Assembly: GCF_000002865.3 (NCBI RefSeq)
Contig: NW_001865057.1
Coordinates: 590,211-654,210, forward strand
Source: Monosiga brevicollis MX1
Taxonomy: Eukaryota; Opisthokonta; Choanoflagellata; Craspedida; Salpingoecidae
Reading direction: 5' to 3'
Length of the DNA: 64,000 nucleotides
Under the pieces are notes generated by a model. That model ran no database searches. It was not told the origin of the DNA and saw only the letters and a program-made list of their open reading frames with translations. A program made the translations under genes and the position numbers. Positions 61,520-64,000 of this stretch are shown piece after piece (positions within the stretch are counted from its first letter, which is position 1; the number at the start of each line of letters is the position of its first letter).

Positions 61520-62492
61520 CTGCCGCAGCTATCGTCCCCCGTTCCACATCCCGTCACGCAAAACATGAACCGGTGAGGCTCGCGGAGACGCACGACTCGA
61601 GACCCCATGTCACCGACACTGTGAAGTGGTTTCCAAACCCTTCCCTTGCCTTGAGCCCACTCGACACAGGCCACTCAAGCTTAATCTACACCCCCTCCGT
61701 GTACACCGACGACAGTCCAGGGGCGCGTGTCGAGTTGAACATTGATCGTCAAGACGTACCAGCACGCGGTTCATTAGAGATTTAGAGAGAGAGAGAGAGA
61801 GATTTAGAGAGAGAGAGAGAGAGATTTAGAGAGAGAGAGAGAGATTTAGAGAGAGAGAGAGATTTAGAGAGAGAGAGAGAGATTTAGAGAGAGAGAGAGA
61901 GATTTAGAGAGAGAGAGAGATTTAGAGAGAGAGAGAGATTTAGAGAGAGAGAGAGAGAGATTTAGAGAGAGAGAGAGATTTAGAGAGAGAGAGATTTAGA
62001 GAGAGAGAGAGAGAGGGAGAGAGAGAGAGAGAGGGAGAGAGAGATTTAGAGAGAGAGAGAGAGAGAGATTTAGAGAGAGATTTAGAGAGATTTAGAGCGA
62101 TTTAGATAGAGATCGAGAGATAGAGAGATCAAGAGAGAGACTCTCCGCCAGGCAGTCGAAGCGGCGCTGAGATCTTGGGTGAGAGGCAGAGATGTCACTT
62201 CTTGCTCTAAGCTGTGCCGGTTGCAAAGTGATGCAAAAATCAAATCGATTGGGACGCTGCCAGGACAAGTACGAGTACGCACAGACGGGTGGCTGCACGA
62301 GCTGAAGAAGCAGGTCGCAACAAGCACCAGGGAATACCTCGAAAGCAGTTCCAACAAGGAGGAACACCAAAAACAAAAAAGAGACAAGTTTGAGAAGTTA
62401 ACAAATTTTTCATCCGCCTGCAGCAGGAGCCCCAACGAGTCAGGACACATCTACGGCTCGTCCTGCTCATTGACTTCAAGATCTAAAAGGTG
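61520..62492. other. Repeat-rich region between COA8 and the EGF membrane protein
   Basis: The left part should contain the first COA8 exon and promoter (-). The middle is the 335-base tandem repeat. The right part (about 62110-62490) could be 3' flank of the next minus-strand gene. Its open frames have no recognisable domain. Confidence 0.4.
61776..62110. repeat. GATTTAGAGAGAGA tandem repeat
   Basis: About 20 units of GATTTA followed by a variable GA run (unit about 14-22 bases) are tandemly arrayed. There are no spacers of constant length and unique sequence, so this is a minisatellite and not a CRISPR array. Confidence 0.95.
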
Positions 62493-63839
62493 TCAAACCA
62501 AGAAGATGGTCTCGTGAGTTTGGCCGAAACCAAAAAGCGCACACGCAACTACACAGAGAGAGAGAGAGAGAGAGTTGAGATTCAGCGCGTGCTGACACGT
62601 ACACTCCTCGGTGGCATTGTCCTCCCCAGCATCGGCAAAGCCATACTCGGCGTCCTTGGAGGGAGGTGCTTCATCTGAAAGGCAAACGTCCAGCAAGCAA
62701 AATGAGCCCCATTCAGCCCACTGATCCAAAATACTGCGCAACAAAAACGAGTACAGTGCAATATGCAAAGGGGTGCAAGACTCACAAAGCGGGTTTTCCA
62801 TAGAGGTCTGCACTACGGGCTTGCGAGGAGCATAACCACGGTTCATGGTGGGTTGGCGATGTTGGTGGCCCATCTGTGCAGGGAAGAGACAGACCACGGA
62901 GATGGATGGGCAACAGGATATGAGTTTAAACAACTTGATCGCGCTGTGTTCAAAAAAGGGCGTGTGTCTGTGTGTGCGGATGTCCCTGGTCGACACATAC
63001 CATGGGGCCAGAGCTCATCATGTCTGGGCGAAACTGCTGATAGCCCACGTACTGGCGACGACGCAACACAACGAGGCCAACAATGATAACGAGGATGACA
63101 CAACCGCCCACCACTCCCATGGCGACAGTCAGCAACTCCTCGTTGTCACCACTCGAGCTGCCACCAGATGCAGAAGCCTGCGAGCTGCCTGACTCATCAT
63201 CATCCGCATCATCGTCGTTATTGTTGTTGTTGTTGTTGTTGTTGTTATTGTTATTGTTGTTGTTATTGTTGCCACCATCGTCGTCATCATTGCCATTGTT
63301 GTTGTTATTGTTGCCACCATCATCATCATCATCCACACCACCAATGTAGTCGCGGCAGGATGCATGTTCGTCGCAAGGATGCGTGACACACGTATCAATG
63401 TTCCTATCGTCGCCAACAACACAATGCATTGCGCGCCACGGTAAATGTAAAGGTGAGCAGGGTCAAAAGAAGCCTTTGAAAACCATAAGATCAACACGCC
63501 ATGCGCAAATACGGTCACGACCAGTTGGGCAATGGGCGGAAGGACGATTCAAAGCAAACTCGCAGACTTACACGCAGGCCGAGGAGCCGCTGTTGAACTG
63601 ATACCCGGGCGGACACGCACACGTGCGGCCCAAAGTCGAGTTGGGGCCACCCAAGACGTCGGTACACGTCGCATCGCCAGGGCAGGGGTAACCGGCACAG
63701 GCATCAATGTCCTTGCACGAAGCTCCATTGGACGTGACCTGCGTCCCCGGCCCACATGAGCAGGTACGCCCCGTAATGCCGTTGGCGGCTCCAGCAATGT
63801 CCGCACACAACATGGAGGAAGGGCAAGGGTTGTCTTCGC
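62493..63839 (-). CDS. EGF-domain single-pass membrane protein with NPxY tail (5' partial)
   Basis: In-phase exons are 63839-63572, 63403-63001, 62873-62786 and a last one from 62674 whose end is uncertain; the open frame runs to 62493. The extracellular part has two EGF-like repeats (CKDIDACAGYPC, TCACPPGY) and the first half of a third (NIDTCVTHPC) that dissolves into an Asp/Asn-rich tract with a Ser/Gly/Ala stretch. A hydrophobic helix follows (AMGVVGGCVILVIIVGLVVL) with a stop-transfer RRR. The cytoplasmic part contains YQQF, RGYAPRKP, NPLYEAPP (its Tyr codon is split by an intron) and AEYGF. DIDAC-type calcium-binding EGF repeats suggest adhesion or ligand binding. NPLY is a PTB-binding consensus. 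I do not recognise a specific family. The N-terminus lies beyond the window. Confidence 0.75.
63196..63340 (-). repeat. Coding trinucleotide repeat (Asn/Asp tract)
   Basis: Runs of GTT/GTC/ATC on the + strand encode about 30 Asn and about 15 Asp residues between the last EGF segment and the transmembrane helix. It is coding on the - strand, with length likely to vary. Confidence 0.9.
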
Positions 63840-64000
63840 CTATTCGGTACCAATCAGGTCAGCATGTCACTGTGAGCCTTCAGATCTCCAGATCTGCTCG
63901 CAGATCTTAAGGGGGGGGGGGGGGGGCCCCCGTACTTTCCCGAAAAAGCCCAAGCCCCCCCTTTCAAGCATCAATGTCCCCCCAGCCCCCAGTTGCAGAG
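63840..64000. other. Window edge with poor-quality-looking sequence
   Basis: A G run at about 63911-63926 is followed by C-rich runs and broken homopolymers. On the - strand a short GACATTGATGC word near 63970-63980 would encode the DIDA start of another EGF repeat. This suggests that further EGF exons are present but the base calls are unreliable. Confidence 0.45.

Noticed and set aside
61776-62110. CRISPR-like array
   Set aside because: Units vary in length, there are no unique spacers, and the window is eukaryotic. It is a minisatellite.

Overview
The window is eukaryotic nuclear DNA from a compact, GC-rich genome, very probably a choanoflagellate (a Monosiga-like species is my best guess). 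Most genes are split by short GT-AG introns of about 60-150 bases. The proteins are close to animal families (SLC35E3, GLRX3, NUDT6, SFXN, KYAT, COA8). Two giant adhesion-type receptors belong to families otherwise known from animals and their close relatives. There are no operons, ribosome binding sites or CRISPR arrays. Exon boundaries below were worked out by eye from reading frame, splice signals and family similarity.

Layout: 1-917, 3' end of a SAP-domain gene (+). 2691-6698, FYVE-related zinc finger plus leucine-rich-repeat protein (-). 7882-9701, SLC35E3 transporter, 9 exons (+). 10415-12471, non-receptor protein tyrosine phosphatase with a charged C-terminal tail, 6 exons (-). 13121-13895+, O6-alkylguanine-DNA alkyltransferase (+, last exon unresolved). 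14199-16587, GLRX3/PICOT, 13 exons (-). 17389-34432, a giant (about 5,550 aa) TMEM132-like single-pass receptor with ankyrin repeats and tyrosine motifs inside the cell (+). 35402-36626, NUDT6-like Nudix hydrolase (-). 36987-38821, sideroflexin (-). 39175-42005, kynurenine/cysteine-conjugate aminotransferase (+). 42773-60485, a giant (about 5,590 aa) Calx-beta adhesion GPCR resembling ADGRV1/VLGR1 (+). 60904-61519+, COA8 (-). 62493-63839+, EGF-domain membrane protein (-), running into poor-quality sequence at the window end.

The most striking locus is the TMEM132-like gene. It has four TMEM132 modules in tandem, arranged as two pairs. Within each pair the copies are almost identical at DNA level (about 2.18 kb and 4.25 kb) and are spaced in frame, yet the sequence between copies is unrelated. 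A one-base deletion in the second A copy breaks the frame. The B copies also carry a cohesin-like domain and a dockerin-like calcium-loop pair. The intracellular tail joins six ankyrin repeats to tyrosine motifs, including an NPxY.

Functional themes: cell adhesion and signalling (TMEM132-like, ADGRV1-like and EGF membrane proteins, tyrosine phosphatase, FYVE/LRR protein), and mitochondrial or redox metabolism (SFXN, KYAT, NUDT6, COA8, GLRX3). Several neighbours are divergent with short shared upstream regions, notably SFXN/KYAT (353 bases).
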